NCBI GenBank assembly: GCA_039090855.1
Contig: CM076999.1
Span: 118,419,072-118,483,071, forward strand
DNA from: Macrothele yani
Lineage: Eukaryota; Arthropoda; Arachnida; Araneae; Macrothelidae
Direction: 5' to 3'
DNA length: 64,000 bases
Numbering within the stretch: the first letter of the stretch is position 1; every line of letters starts with the position of its first letter. The notes under the pieces were generated by a model that worked only from the letters and a program-made list of their open reading frames with translations, was not told the origin of the DNA and did no database searches. Shown here piece by piece: positions 1 through 9,959 of the stretch. A program made the translations under genes and the position numbers.

Positions 1-605
1 TGCTTGATGCCTAACAAATTATGTGAATAATAGAATTTTGTGAAAAATGCATTGCTGTTTTCAAGATACTTATACTACTTTAGCATGCAACTGACCGCAC
101 AAAATTGGATTGTGTATGTCTTCAAGATGCGTACAAAATGCAACATAATGCTCAGGTCAGTGGCATGCCTGGGGTGTACCCCTGCCTAAATTTAAAACCT
201 TTCAATATTTAAAAAATGTGATCTTAAAAGGCAAAGTTTCGACAGTATTTAAAATTGTTTATATGTCTCATGGCAATAACTGAACATGCTTTCTCAATGA
301 AGAAGAGGAAGTGAAGATCCAGAATGTCCCATTGCAAGGAAAACTTGAAACATAGGTATACTGAAAGTTTCAGTGGCAACGAGGCAATGCCAAACTGGAG
401 TTCCATGACTTATTTCAGATTACTCTAAAGCATGCTGAAAAGCCAAAAGCTTTGATTAAAATACCAAGAATCACATCAAAACAAAACCAACGCTGTAACA
501 GAAACACAGAAAACCCAGAACACTACTACGGGACTTCAATTTATGTACCATTTTTAGACATGTTTATTCAAAAAGTTGAGTTCAAAACATGCTACTTCTA
601 AATAC
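1..605. other. Intergenic or intronic DNA, nothing assigned
   Basis: AT-rich sequence with short open stretches on both strands but no splice-flanked exon, repeat end or domain I can recognise. It should lie in the TOGARAM intron after the 3595 exon. Confidence 0.6.
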
Positions 606-1675
606 AATAAATGGTCGAATGCTATTTTGAATAGCTTCCATAAAATAACTTTTTGAATGTTGCTGTCCTTGGTGACCAATGCATCTCGCCCACTCTCACC
701 AATAAGTAAATGTTATGAACAATTATGAGCTTAAAATAATCAAGTTGACACAGCAGTGTCTCAGTGATTGCAAAGACAACAGTGGACATAGTTTCCTGAA
801 GATGGCAACCATATGTTGGCGAAATGAATAGGATGTGTCAACTGCAGTGTCGTACTACATTTGGTGATTATCGCGTTTCTCTCACAGGATTTTTTAAATG
901 TTTTTATATTCTATTTCACTTTCGTAGTAATGCATTTTTTTCATTATATTTTTAACATCATTGCTATTGAGTATAACATCGCCTGTCATCTTTGAAGTTT
1001 TACTCATTGAGCGACTTTTGAGGTTAGCACAGTAAGGCCTTTTTGAAGTTGTTGACTATAGCATTTCTTTCATTGATATTTTAACGTTTATATCTTACAT
1101 TTCTTTAGTGTTGGTATCTGCTATATTACTCCGCTCGTAGTATATATTCTTTTTCGTAATTGACATCTACCCCTCCCTTATTCTTTTGTCAAACTTTATG
1201 CTATTTACTTCAGACATTATTACCATCTCTGCATGCTTTATTTTAGGCTATTTCATAGTTTAATATGTCATTCGTAACTAAGATATTTCTTCTCCCCCCT
1301 TTTTATGTATTCAGTCGTCTTGCTGTTCAGTCTTGTAAATACTTCTTTCAGATTGGGATTCTTTTAACTGCTTTAAAGTGGTTACACATTTCTTAAATAC
1401 ATATCCCAACAGGAATCATCATCTAATTGCACAGCACAAGTCATGGATGAAAATAATCAGACTGGATTATCAACATGACCATGTTTTGGGAAGTTTAAAC
1501 TGCAAGGTATATCACAATATTATGGCTCTAAGTATGGCTTGATTATTTTAAGTTTATAATTGTTCATAACATATACTTATTAGTGAGAAAGGGCGAGATG
1601 CATTGGTCACTAAGGAGAGCAACATGCAAAAAATTATTTTACAGAGCTATTCAAAATAGCATTTGACCATTTATT
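606..1675. mobile_element. Penelope-like remnant bounded by inverted repeats
   Basis: Arms of about 138 bases at 606-744 and 1538-1675 are inverted copies with roughly 90% identity by eye. Between them there is no coding sequence that I can read, only T-rich DNA. Just inside the left arm, 783-840 carries a hammerhead-like core. Inverted terminal repeats with a hammerhead-like core match the other Penelope-like elements here, so I infer a decayed or non-autonomous member of that class. A plain fold-back transposon is the alternative. Confidence 0.5.
783..840 (+). ncRNA. Hammerhead-ribozyme-like core (degenerate)
   Basis: CTGAAGA (fits CUGANGA) at 796-802, one extra T, then a hairpin GGCAAC/GTTGGC with one mismatch, then GAAA at 821-824. 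Flanks GACAT and ATGTGTC could form part of stem I. No convincing stem III cleavage triplet is visible, so activity is doubtful. Confidence 0.4.
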
Positions 1676-1772
1676 AATGCTTAGGAAAATAGATTTCTCA
1701 CACACAAATCTGTCTTATCAGGATTCCAGTCACTTTTCCTTGACTTGTTTCCCGCGCAGATAAATAGCAAAA

Positions 1773-2992
1773 TACGAGGTCCAATAAAAAATTTCCGAGA
1801 CTAGGCCAGTATACAACAAAGTACTTGCGTTACTTAAGTCTATCTATGATCTCCCTCAAAGTAGTCTCCTTGGGCAGAGATACACCGCTGCCAACGTTTT
1901 TGCCACTGTTGGAACGCTCCCTGGAAGTCCTGTTCGAGAATCGTGTCAAGCACTAATTGTGATTCATGCTGGATCTCGTCTACGGTTTCAAAACGGCGAC
2001 CCTCGAGCTTCAGCTTCGGGAACAGAAAGAAGTAGCAGGGGGCCAAATCCAGCGAGTAAGGCAGGTGAGGTAGGGTAGACGTGCTGTTGCGGCTGAAAAC
2101 CGGCATGTTGCTAATGCTCTGTGAGCTGCTGCATTGTTGTGATGGAGCAGGAAATCACCCCTGCGCCACATTTCAGGCGAATGTCCTCCCTAAAATGCGG
2201 CAGAACATCACAGTAGAAAAGAGCAGTGATGGTCTGGCCCTGGGGGACAAATTCACGGTCCACAACCCCACAAAGAACAAAATGAGCATGCTTTTGGTTG
2301 CGCTCCGGACCTGTCGGGCCTTCTTTGGTCGTGGAGATGCAGCGCTCTTCCACTGCAACAACTGTTGTTTGATCTCCGGGTCATAACCGTAGACCCAAGT
2401 CTCATCCCTAGTGTTGACCTGCGACAGGAACGTTGGTTCATTTGCCACCTGCTGACGAAGACTAGACAGAGTTCGTCACGGAGCGCCTTCTGTTCGGGGT
2501 TCAGAATCTTTGGAACAATCTTTGCAGCAATGCGGTGCATGTCCAAAACCAATGTCAGAATTTCTTGCACTGTTCCGTATGACACATTGCCAATGGTAGC
2601 AATGTCTTGAATGGTTCTCTGACGATCCTCATGCACCAGTTCCCTAATTTTCTCCACATTTTGGGGGTTTTGCTCGTGGACAGTCGCCCTGACCTTTCGT
2701 CGTCCTCCAATGCCATTCTGCCACAATATTTCAGGTTTCTCTGTTCCCGATTTGTTTGACGCAGAATTTGATGTTCGCTCGCTACTCTAGTTTGCAGTCC
2801 ATACTGAAATCGCAGCTGTGTTTTGCACGTGGTCACCAAATACAGTGTAGCACAGCTCCCTATGTTCACAGAACGATGCCACTTGCACAATGACTCCTGA
2901 AGGTCACTGCCTTCGACCGCTGCTCACAAATTCACGTGCTGCCATCTGTTGGCACACTACGTATCTAGTCTCGGAACTTTTTGATCATACTA
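1773..2992 (-). mobile_element. Mariner element 1, degenerate
   Basis: Terminal inverted repeats share TTCCGAGACTAG near both ends and the element is about 1.2 kb, the usual mariner size. Minus-strand frames give a broken transposase: a helix-turn-helix region around 2560-2890, RDETWVYGYDPEIKQQ around 2390 with the first catalytic Asp, and the C-terminal block PYSLDLAPCYFFLFPKLK around 2040. In mariners the last block normally reads D-L-A-P-S-D-Y; here the third catalytic Asp is Tyr. Several frameshifts separate the pieces. The element is dead. Confidence 0.85.
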
Positions 2993-3127
2993 TGTATTAG
3001 TGATCCACCATTATGTGTGGTGTGATAAGAATATAGGTAATAAGAATTTTAATAATAATTTCCAGCTATATTTATTTGAATGTTTTTGCACGGATGTTAC
3101 ATACATTTCAAAATGCACTCATAACAC

Positions 3128-3357
3128 ATTTATCATGATAATTAACACAGCAATTGGAGATCGCCGAATTGACTGTAATTACTGTTTCACACATGAATTA
3201 AATCACATCAGAAAACGTGAAAATTTCATCGCCGTGGAGCGGGAGTTTTCTGATTTATTCGACGAAATTTTCAAGTTTTCTGATGTGATTTAATTCACGT
3301 GTGAAACAGTAATTACAGTCAATTCGGCGATGTCCGATTGCTGTATTGATTACCATA
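3128..3357. repeat. Fold-back (hairpin) element
   Basis: Arms at about 3148-3230 and 3260-3343 are near-perfect inverted copies around a roughly 30-base loop; weaker pairing extends outward about 15 bases more on each side. It has no coding capacity and looks like a MITE or fold-back element. It lies just beyond the last TOGARAM exon in the window, in the downstream intron. Confidence 0.8.
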
Positions 3358-3594
3358 ACATATTTACCACGTATTATGAGAAGAATATATCTTCAACTCT
3401 GAATAACACATTTAGTTGTATGAAAAATTAATTTCATACCGCACTCCCAGAAAAATTTCTGGGCACACCACTGGTTCAGGTAATAAACAAATGACAGATT
3501 TGTGCCATTTTGTTTCGTGAAAATTGTAGCCACGAAAAACTAAAAATAAACAAATATCAGGTATGGTCTAAAAAACATCTCGTGAGTAAATTAC

Positions 3595-3743
3595 CTAGCT
3601 CCACCTGCAATAATGGCCAAAGCTGCTTTATTAGGAGTCACAGCTTCAACCAAATGCTTCATCACTTTTTCAATATCATCTCGAATGAAGCCAACGGTCT
3701 CTCCAGACTTATTAAGGAGGGTGCTAGTTACCAGTTCTAAGTC
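3595..3743 (-). CDS. TOGARAM: TOGARAM-like exon, TOG HEAT repeats continued
   Basis: Acceptor CTGATTACAG then GACTTA, donor GCTAG then GTAATT. Phase 0 gives DLELVTSTLLNKSGETVGF, then IRDDIEKVMKHLVEAVTPN, then KAALAIIAGGA, ending two bases into the next codon. This is the TOG segment with the conserved LL-K-GE-FIR-D pattern followed by the VTP turn and the ALA-I-GG helix. It follows directly after KRNMEQ of the 23 kb exon, leaving no gap in the domain. The next exon must lie before base 1. A partial copy of its 5' part lies at 3822-3876. Confidence 0.92.
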
Positions 3744-3821
3744 CTGTAATCAGAAATGCAAACAATTGGCACATTTTCTTTTCAGTGAACAAATCAGCAA
3801 ATAAATTTATGACAAATAAGT

Positions 3822-3876
3822 GACTTATTAAGGAGGGTGCTAGTTAACAGTTCTAAGTTCTGTAATAGAGAAATGC
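3822..3876 (-). pseudogene. Partial duplicate of TOGARAM exon 5' end with its acceptor
   Basis: About 54 bases repeat 3706-3759 with few changes at an offset of 116 bases. On the minus strand the copy keeps the acceptor (CTCTATTACAG) and the first 12 or so codons of the exon, then stops being similar. Being upstream of the real exon in transcription order, it is a potential decoy acceptor, but no donor follows in frame. Confidence 0.8.
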
Positions 3877-3905
3877 GAGCATCTGAAATTTTTTATGACC
3901 ATTAT

Positions 3906-4699
3906 TATACAGGGTTATTCATTATTAGTGTCATGGTTTCAGTGGCATATAATCAGAAAATGGGAAACAACAAACTAAAACTGCAAACAGAATACGACAG
4001 ATGACAACTAAAAAGTTTTATCACCTGCAGAATCGATTCATCAGATTGCTAAACCACTTCCACATACATGCGCACCTTTCGTGGCATGTAAGATATCCAA
4101 GCGATAATCAATTTCCCGCCAAGTGTTCACCGGCACTTGCGTCATTATTGTTGCTATCGCAGCACAAATTTTGGTCTTCAGGTCATCGAGGAAGGTTACA
4201 GGGGTCTGGTAAATGATGTTTTTCATGTATCCCCACACGAAGAAATCCTGTGGCATAATATCGAGTGACTGCAGAAGCCACGGAATGGGTCCTCATCTGG
4301 TTGACTTTTGAGGGTTTCGAGAAAAGGCTTCCTGGACGTGATCATCATCATTCTGCGAAGTGTTCGGTCTTCCCACTACTTTTTGATGCTGCACACTAAC
4401 AGTCTTTTGAAACTGCTTTATAACCAACGTCGGATAGCATTATCGGAAGGTGGAGCTTTGCCATACTGCATTCTGTAATGAAGTTGCATTGTGATAACTG
4501 ACTTTGTTTCGAAGAACCGGAGTATACACATTGCTTTTTTTTTTTTAACAGTTGGCATCAATTGAGCGGGTACTGTGTTGCCACATAAAACTTTTCGTGG
4601 CGAACTTGTTTATGCTGTAGGCAGTTTTATCTGGTCAGTTAAGATTTGACTATGCCAGGCCAAGGAAAATGCGACAATAATTATGAATCACGCTGTATA
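3906..4699 (-). mobile_element. Tc/mariner remnant with internal deletion
   Basis: Ends TATACAGGGTTATTCAT and, inverted, TATACAGCGTGATTCAT form the inverted repeats, flanked by TA. Minus-strand 4041-4256 encodes the transposase C-terminus: MPQDFFVWGYMKNIIYQTPV, then LDDLKTKICAAIATI, then WREIDYRLDILHATKGAH. This resembles the common insect family whose C-terminus has DFFLWG and W-EIDYR-D. At under 0.8 kb the element has lost most of the N-terminal and catalytic regions. Confidence 0.72.
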
Positions 4700-5615
4700 A
4701 ATGAAAGAACAAATAAACAGCCTTATTTTTGCAATCACGGAGTCCTTGAAATAGACAATATTGCACTTTACCTGTTCCAATACTGCAAAAATGCAAACAA
4801 GTTAAAAAATTACTGTGATCATTAATTTTGAATCCGTCAAAATTAAATGGTACTTTAAAAAAAAAAAGAGACATGACAATGGAATTCTTAAAAATTAATT
4901 GAAAAATATGGAAATCAAAGACCTACAATTAAGATTGCTTAACATAAATTTATCACTAAATTCTGATTTGCAAGTGCACCCTTCTTAAGCATTTAGTCAG
5001 AAATAAGATTCACACCATAAATGGATATGTTACTCTGATAACTGTTATACTTCTGTTGAATTAAAATGCATTAAAATTCAGTAAAAAATAACAAAGAAAT
5101 ACTTCTTCTCATTAAACTCACATGCAAAATTAAAATCACCATCTTTTAAAACATTAAACATCAAATAAGTGCACTGAACTGTCCAAAAACTTTGAGCAAA
5201 TATTTGACAAATGGAAATTCTAAAAGAAAATGCTATTCAAAAAATAAATATCTTAAACGTAACTCAATATTGAAAAAAAAAATTAATGAAAATTATAAAT
5301 GTTTTGTTTTCTGTGATATCTTTTAATGACATAAATGGAATTGCTCTTCACATTTTATAAAACTCTTTTTACCTACTTCAGTCTATCAAGTGTGATTCAG
5401 TATGTTTTCCTGATTTACACATCAAAACTATCAATTCATTTTTGCAAAGAAATTCATGAAAATAAGCAAAGAAAGTAAAATACTGTTACAGTCACCAAAG
5501 ATTTATTTTGGAACCCAAAGTTTTTTTTTTTGGAACTAACTGCATTCTTTACATTTTGGAGTAGTTTAATCTTTCCTAGATCATCAATTATGCTCTGAGT
5601 GTGATTTTTTTTCAG
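4700..5615. other. AT-rich intronic DNA, nothing assigned
   Basis: Long runs of A/T with no domain, repeat end or exon-like structure on either strand. Confidence 0.6.
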
Positions 5616-5762
5616 CACACAGAAAATTCCTGCAGGATTTCCACCTATGGGGAAGATTTAGATGCAACTACCTACGTCCTGATGGAATTTTGTGCTGTGC
5701 ATCAGAAACGAAGTGACATGACATGGAACCAAGAGGCTCACAACAGAACAGAGGATATACAG
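5616..5762 (+). other. Exon-like open segment on the plus strand, unassigned
   Basis: A polypyrimidine tract and TTTTTTTTCAG precede, and CAG then GTAAGAG follows, so 147 bases (49 codons, phase 0 to 0) are framed like an exon. It starts HTENSCRISTYGEDLDATTY and ends in HNRTEDIQ. I do not recognise the protein. It lies inside a TOGARAM intron on the opposite strand, so it may be a nested gene exon, a transposon exon or chance. Confidence 0.25.
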
Positions 5763-6164
5763 GTAAGAGAATTAGGAGTACCAGATGAAAGTGCAAGTCG
5801 ACGTCAGTGGGAGTGCCAGATTATGATGTCACAATGAGCACTTCCCAGTAGAGAGATCAGAAGTGAGGAGATCAAATGACCTTTTTTTTGTAATGGAAGT
5901 CCAATGCTCCTGAGCTGATGGCATACGGTGCCTGTAGGACGCTTGACAGTATTAAATTAAAATACGACAAATGTGTGTAATGCACTCTGAATACTTTCCT
6001 TTAGGTTCTTTCTGTGTGCAGTAGGGACTCTAATCATCTCATCGTTTTTATTCATTTGATGTTTAGGTGATTCATGAGAGTACATGCAACTTAGCTAGTA
6101 GAGAAGTCAAAATAACTTTATATTGGAGAACAAACGATTTTATTATATCTCTGATATAAATGTC

Positions 6165-6493
6165 CCAAGAGAACAGGTGTGTAAAGCTCTAAAATCTTTT
6201 CAGAATGGTAAGGCTTATGGAGTAGATGGCATAACTGCTGAGATGGTAAAATATGTTGGTGACTGTGTGATTGACTGGTAAATTAAAATTTGTCAGTTGT
6301 ACTAGAAGTTACGAATGATCCCCCAGGATTGGAGGAATGCTATTATCATTCCTTTGTATAAGGGAAAAGCTGATCCATGCAAGAACTATCATGGCATCAG
6401 TTTGCTGAGTGTGTCAGGGAAAGTGTTTGGAAAGGTCATTATTGATAAGGTACAAAATTTTACACCAGAGAAAATGTGGGATGTATAGAGTGT
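6165..6493 (+). mobile_element. RTE LINE copy 1, part 1 (RT fingers)
   Basis: Plus-strand frames read VPREQVCKALKSFQNGKAYG, then VDGITAEMVKY, then MIPQDWRNAIIIPLYKGKA, then GISLLSVSGKVFGKVII. These are the N-terminal RT motifs and match the RTE copy at 26.1-28.7 kb block for block. The reading stops at 6493, where PLE-1 is inserted, and resumes at 7647. The 5' end of the LINE (endonuclease) is missing; sequence at 5763-6164 is not clearly related. Confidence 0.82.
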
Positions 6494-6576
6494 TATATAT
6501 AATTCAAGACTACACACTTGTGATGTTGATTTAGAATAAATTATCAACATTTATTCACAATTAAATGTTTTATTAA

Positions 6577-6623
6577 CATTGACTATAGTTTCGCAGAGCA
6601 TTTGGCTCGGCATCATCAGAACG
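6577..6623 (-). ncRNA. Hammerhead ribozyme core, PLE-1 left repeat
   Basis: Minus strand: stem I CGTT, core CTGATGA, one extra T, stem II built on GAGC/GCTC with a CAAAT loop, then GAAA, a palindromic stem III (ACTATAGT including the first A), cleavage C, then AATG pairing back to CGTT (one wobble). All invariant core bases of a hammerhead are present apart from the extra T. Confidence 0.68.
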
Positions 6624-7169
6624 AACAAAGGGTAAACATTCAAATCATTGTGACATCATCAGAGTTCTGACGGTCACAGATTTTGATTAGTTGTTTTCAC
6701 AAGCTTGAAAGAAATGGCGTAGTTGGCAAGCTTCTTGTGTCACACTCTAAAGGATCCTTTGTACAACAGTTTATCGAAAACCATTTGCTGTTTCCTTAAA
6801 TCCACATGCAAAATTAAATCACCCATGGAAACAAAAAAATTCTGCTTTCTATCTATACATACATATATCATGCAGTACATATATGCTCAACTGAGGATTC
6901 CTTGCAGAAAGAGCTTGATTTTCTTAAACGAATTGCAGTACACAGATGATATATCCCTTCCATGATAGACAAAGCTGTCCAAAAATTTAGGAAACCGAAG
7001 CCTGTCTACTCGCTCATGCCAGTAGACCTGCCAGTACGAATGAATTGGGAGCTTATCCCATTTGCTCCAGAATTTCAAAAATTCTCAAAAGTTTTCATTT
7101 CAAAGTTATTTTGAAATCCACGAAACAGGATGAATTTTTACAGAACAAAAGACTACGTCCAAGACATAA

Positions 7170-7480
7170 ATTCCAGGGGTATTTATCAGATACCTTGTGA
7201 ATGTGGACTTTCATATATATGACAGATCCACAGGGCTTTAAGTTTCCGTGGGAAAGAACACAAGACTTACGTACGGAACTATGAACTGAAGAAGTCATCA
7301 ACAGCCCAACATTGTTACGAAAATAACCATAAATTTTTGTTTGGAAACGCTACGCTTATAATAAACCTGATTCAACCGTCAAGCTTAATATATTAGAAGC
7401 TTTCCACATGTACCGGAATTCTTCACGACTTGTCAACGACATGACATTGACTCCATTTCTTTCAAGCACGTGGAAACAAC
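7170..7480 (+). pseudogene. GIY-YIG endonuclease domain of PLE-1, broken
   Basis: The GIY block (GIYQIPCECG), the YI(G) block with a stop replacing Gly, the Arg helix ending in KEH, and the His/Asn block (HCYENNH) occur in order. Family knowledge: this nuclease nicks target DNA to prime reverse transcription in Penelope-like elements. In-frame stops make this copy non-functional. Confidence 0.7.
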
Positions 7481-7547
7481 TCGTCAAAATTCTGTGACCG
7501 TCATAATTCTGATGATGTCACAATGATTTGAATGCTTACATTCCATT

Positions 7548-7594
7548 CATCCTGATGATGCTGAGCCAAATGCTCTGTGAAACTATAGTCGATG
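7548..7594 (+). ncRNA. Hammerhead ribozyme core, PLE-1 right repeat
   Basis: Plus strand: stem I CATC, core CTGATGA at 7552-7558, one extra T, stem II GAGC/GCTC with outer pairs, GAAA at 7579-7582, palindromic stem III with the triplet GTC ending at 7590, then GATG pairing perfectly with CATC. It lies in the 3' repeat of PLE-1 in coding orientation, as known for hammerheads in Penelope-like elements. Confidence 0.72.
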
Positions 7595-7646
7595 TTAATA
7601 AAACATTTAATTGTGAATAAACATTGATAATTTATTCTAAATCTGC

Positions 7647-7839
7647 AAAGTGGTCTTATGCCTGGTAAAAGTTGCACTAATTAAATTTGTGCATTACGTA
7701 TGATGATTGAAAAGTATCTGTTGGTAAGAAAGCTTTTGCTGCCTTCATGGATTTAGAGAAAGCTTATGACTGAGTACATAGGATACATCTGTGGAAGGTA
7801 TTGAATCAATACGATATTACTGGGAATATACACTATAGT
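7647..7839 (+). mobile_element. RTE LINE copy 1, part 2 (RT palm)
   Basis: Resumes the LINE: SGLMPGKSCTN, then CALRMMIEKYL, then FMDLEKAYD in broken frames, then LNQYDITGN. These correspond to the block around FALRMMIEKYLAVGKKVF and LEKAYDRV of the RTE copy at 26-28 kb. It ends at 7839 at the TATAGT target of X1 and continues at 18330. Confidence 0.8.
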
Positions 7840-8289
7840 CATACATGAGACCGGACGATGACAAAAAAAGTTGAACTTTTTAACTGGGTGGAAAATTGGG
7901 ACACGCGAATCCGTGATGTGAGCAAATTCATACAGCATATACAATATTTAAGATTGCACAAGCCATATGGAATAATTTTCTGTAAATTATGTAAGTAAAT
8001 ATTAAAGTGAAGCACATTATTATATTCACAATAGAAAAGTAGGGAATTCAGAACAAAATAAAATGAAATATTTTTGAAAATCAGATTTAAGACTTACATG
8101 TAAATCTTTACTAGCTAACTCCTGAAGTGAAAAGTATGTGTTTAGGAAAGTTTGAGCATTTAGTCAAGCAATTAGACTACTCAGGGTAAGAAACTTGCTG
8201 TTAATGCACAATGTTCAAACTTGCTGAATGGTTCCAGTTATAGGCAAACTTTAATAACTAAAAACACGCGCAAGTTAAAATATATTTAC

Positions 8290-8352
8290 ATGGTTAAAAC
8301 AACATGAGTACTTTCGTGCTCGCTACGAGCACATCATCAGATGAAAGACCAA
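8290..8352 (-). ncRNA. Hammerhead ribozyme core, PLE-2 left arm
   Basis: Minus strand: stem I TGGT-CTTT-CAT, core CTGATGA (plus-strand 8334-8340), extra T, seven-pair stem II GTGCTCG/CGAGCAC with TAG loop, GAAA, stem III AG-TA-CT, cleavage C, then ATG and ACCA pairing back to CAT and TGGT across an internal loop. It keeps every core base; this is the best preserved hammerhead in the window. Confidence 0.75.
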
Positions 8353-8481
8353 GTTGGAGTTACAGAAACACATTTATACACTGGCGGAAAGTGAAAAAAG
8401 AACACCAAGAAGGAGACTTCTGATACCAACGAAATTTATACAGCATAATAACGGAATACAGAGGATAACGTGATTAAAACA

Positions 8482-9123
8482 TTATGGCAAAGTACAGCTG
8501 TATTTGCTGGTACTCTGAAAAATAACATTTCCATGTAACATGGTTAGTACGAGGTTGAACCGCGTCACACTGTGCAATTCTGGCATGGAGTCTGTCGTAC
8601 AGATGTTGGATGTAAGTTTGGGGTATTGAGTTCCAAGCATCTTCAACCTAGACGCGTAAATCGGGGATGGCAGTGGAGACCGGATAAGTTGTTGTCCCAT
8701 AAAATCCCACACGTGCTCAATGGGGGATAAATCCGGTGAACGTGCAGGCCATGGAAGTTGTCTCACACCCTGAAGTGCATGTTGCGTTGCACATGCCGTG
8801 TGTGGGCGTGCGTTATCTTGCTGGAAAACACCATGATGGACCAACCTCACAAATGGCACAACAACGGGCTGAATGATGATGTTGATGTAGGAGGTGCTGT
8901 TTAACGTACCCGGTACAAACACTAATTGTGTACGGGAGTGATAGCTGATCGCTCCCCACACCAGGAGACCACGTGTAGGCTCTGTGTGTTGCTGGCGGAT
9001 GCAAGAAGGGTGGAGACACTACCCTGTGCGTCTGCAAACACGCATACGGCCATCGGAGGCTCCCAAGCAGAATCTGCTTTCATCGCTGAACACGACAGAT
9101 CACCATTGCGTTCTCCAGTTCAG
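8482..9123 (-). pseudogene. Tc1-B transposase, C-terminal half
   Basis: Frames read MWGAISYHSRTQLVFVPG, then VFQQDNARPHTACATQ, then LPWPARSPDLSPIEHVWD. The second catalytic Asp (QQDN) and the Glu (SPIEHVW) are present; by my count 32 residues separate them, slightly short of the usual 34. The first Asp lies in the degraded part near 9020-9120. The gene is cut by X2 at 9124 and continues at 11455. Confidence 0.82.
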
Positions 9124-9606
9124 CATACATGAGACCGGCCGATGACAAAAAAAGCTGAACTTTTTAACTGGGTGGAAAATTGGGACACGCGAACGCGCAG
9201 TGAGCAAATTCAAATACAGCATATATACAATATTTAAGAGCATGCTAGCCATATGGAATTATTTTCTGTAAATTATGTAAGTAAATATTAAAGTGAAGCA
9301 CATTATTATATTCACAATAGAAAAGTAGGGATTTAAGAACAAAATAAAATGAAATATTTTAAAAAATCAGATTTAAAACTTACATGTGAATCTTTACTAG
9401 CTAAATCCTGAGGTGAAAAGTATTTGTCTAGGAAAGTTTGTGAATTTAGTCAAGCAATTAGAAACTTGCAAGAATTAGAAACATATAACCACAGCTTAGT
9501 TTTTAGTCATTGAAGAAGTCAATAAAGTATTTCTCAATGTAACCTTATAAAATGGCTTGCAAAATTTTTTGCTTGCATTGTGAATATGGTGACATGAATC
9601 TCCATT

Positions 9607-9895
9607 TAACCATTTAAAATCTTGTTGGATTTTGTCTTTCCTTTGGTAATTTTTTGATAACATCTTCATTGTAGGGAATTAAGACCTCAGTTTTTGGTAT
9701 TTTTTGCTCATATGCATACCTAATACCTCTGTTGAGTGCTTTGACCTGCAAAGACGTCAACTCAATTTTAGATTTATTGATGTACGTTTGCATGTCTTCT
9801 TGAGGTATTATTTTTTCTTTTTTTTTTCTATTATTTTTATCCTTTATTAAATTCTCAATCTTATGAAAATGTTTTCTTCGATATATTAACTGCTG
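9607..9895 (-). mobile_element. Penelope-like fragment inside X2
   Basis: This stretch is absent from the aligned part of X1 (after GAATCTCCAT, before GTGGGGAGATTTTC). The minus-strand frame has a Lys-rich lead and then TSLQVKALNRGIRYAYEQK and IPYNEDVIKKLPKERQNPTR. The L-N-R/K-G-(L/I)-x-(F/Y) pattern resembles the segment just N-terminal to the RT of Penelope-like elements. No target duplication found. Confidence 0.45.
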
Positions 9896-9959
9896 TGGGG
9901 AGATTTTCTCTGCCGAATTCTTGTTTTTCACCCTGTTTTTGAGCCTCCCATGACACATT

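Larger units (their letters stand above)
6494..7646 (+). mobile_element. Penelope-like element 1 (PLE-1) inside RTE copy 1
   Basis: Bounded by inverted repeats of about 153 bases (6528-6680 and 7491-7643). Internal plus-strand frames contain the end of a Penelope RT region (KELDFLKRIAV, then DKAVQKFRKP) and a C-terminal GIY-YIG nuclease: GIYQIPCECGLSYI, then HRALSFRGKEHKTYV, then HCYENNHKFLF. Several stops break it. Each inverted repeat carries a hammerhead core. A short similar string (A-G/A-AGTG) on both sides may be the target duplication. Only the 3' half of a full element is present. Confidence 0.8.

Noticed and set aside
224..406. 60-codon minus frame at the left edge
   Set aside because: Low-complexity Phe/Leu-rich reading with no splice signals or family resemblance; treated as chance.
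2081..2386. Plus-strand frames over mariner 1
   Set aside because: These are antisense shadows of the transposase remnant, which has the recognisable motifs on the minus strand.
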